Assembly: GCA_022822575.1 (NCBI GenBank)
Contig: JAJEBJ010000207.1
Coordinates: 1-5,555, forward strand
Reading direction: 5' to 3'
DNA length: 5,555 bases
Source: Alphaproteobacteria bacterium
GTDB taxonomy: Bacteria; Pseudomonadota; Alphaproteobacteria; SP197
Shown one piece after another: positions 5,491-5,555 of the stretch. Under the pieces are notes generated by a model, which was not told the origin of the DNA, searched no databases, and worked only from the letters and a program-made list of their open reading frames with translations. A program made the translations under genes and the position numbers. Positions within the stretch are counted from its first letter, which is position 1. The number at the start of each line of letters is the position of its first letter.

Positions 5491-5555
5491 TGCAGCAAAT
5501 CGGGCATTCCGACGAGTCGGCCGAGCTCGCCAGCTCGGCCGCCAAATTCGTTCGC
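5490..5555 (+). CDS. Presumed ABC importer permease, N-terminal 22 residues, cut by window edge
   Basis: An ATG at 5490 shares one base with the TGA of the ATPase gene and opens a frame to the right edge (MQQIGHSDESAELASSAAKF, then two more residues). The visible part is a polar cytoplasmic-type N-terminus without a membrane helix, so the sequence itself does not identify the family. The call as a ProW/OpuAB-type permease comes from operon context: ProV-type ATPase genes are almost always followed by their permease with such an overlap. Confidence 0.65.
   Translation, partial: MQQIGHSDESAELASSAAKFVR

Noticed and set aside
1..5555. CRISPR arrays, tRNA or rRNA genes, insertion sequences
   Set aside because: No regularly spaced long repeats, cloverleaf-like stretches, rRNA-like sequence or transposase reading frames were seen.

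Overview
The window is GC-rich and densely coded. Genes on both strands show strong G/C preference at third codon positions. Together with the betaine-type ABC importer and the LysR regulator, this suggests a proteobacterium, most likely an alphaproteobacterium. That placement is an inference from composition and gene content, because no rRNA or tRNA is present to anchor it.

Layout. Positions 1-160 hold the N-terminus of an unrecognised minus-strand gene that runs off the left edge. Positions 161-910 are a 750-base stretch without a confident gene. It contains period-10 direct repeats, a hairpin, a possible decayed coding remnant near 700-860, and a GC-rich hairpin that probably terminates the next gene. 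Positions 911-1864 (minus) encode a LysR-type regulator. It is divergent, across a 164-base spacer, from a secreted betaine/TMAO-type substrate-binding protein at 2029-3003 (plus). A strong intrinsic terminator at 3125-3159 follows that gene. Positions 3298-4182 (minus) encode a guanidino-group-modifying enzyme of the arginine deiminase/amidinotransferase fold, with all the expected catalytic motifs. After a 261-base divergent spacer, 4444-5490 (plus) encodes the ProV/OpuAA-type ATPase. Its stop codon overlaps the start of a further gene (5490 to the right edge), presumably the inner-membrane permease.

How it may work together. The binding protein, ATPase and presumed permease form one osmolyte-type importer split into two transcription units, with the LysR protein as the likely local regulator. 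The unusual part is the guanidino-modifying enzyme inserted between the binding protein and the ATPase. A reasonable hypothesis is that the importer brings in a cationic guanidino or methylated-amine compound and this enzyme acts on the guanidino group as the first catabolic step. The binding protein also carries an EF-hand-like calcium loop, and the ATPase is shorter than the classical ProV at its CBS end. Both fit an importer tuned to nutrient uptake rather than osmotic protection. The true substrate cannot be read from the sequence.
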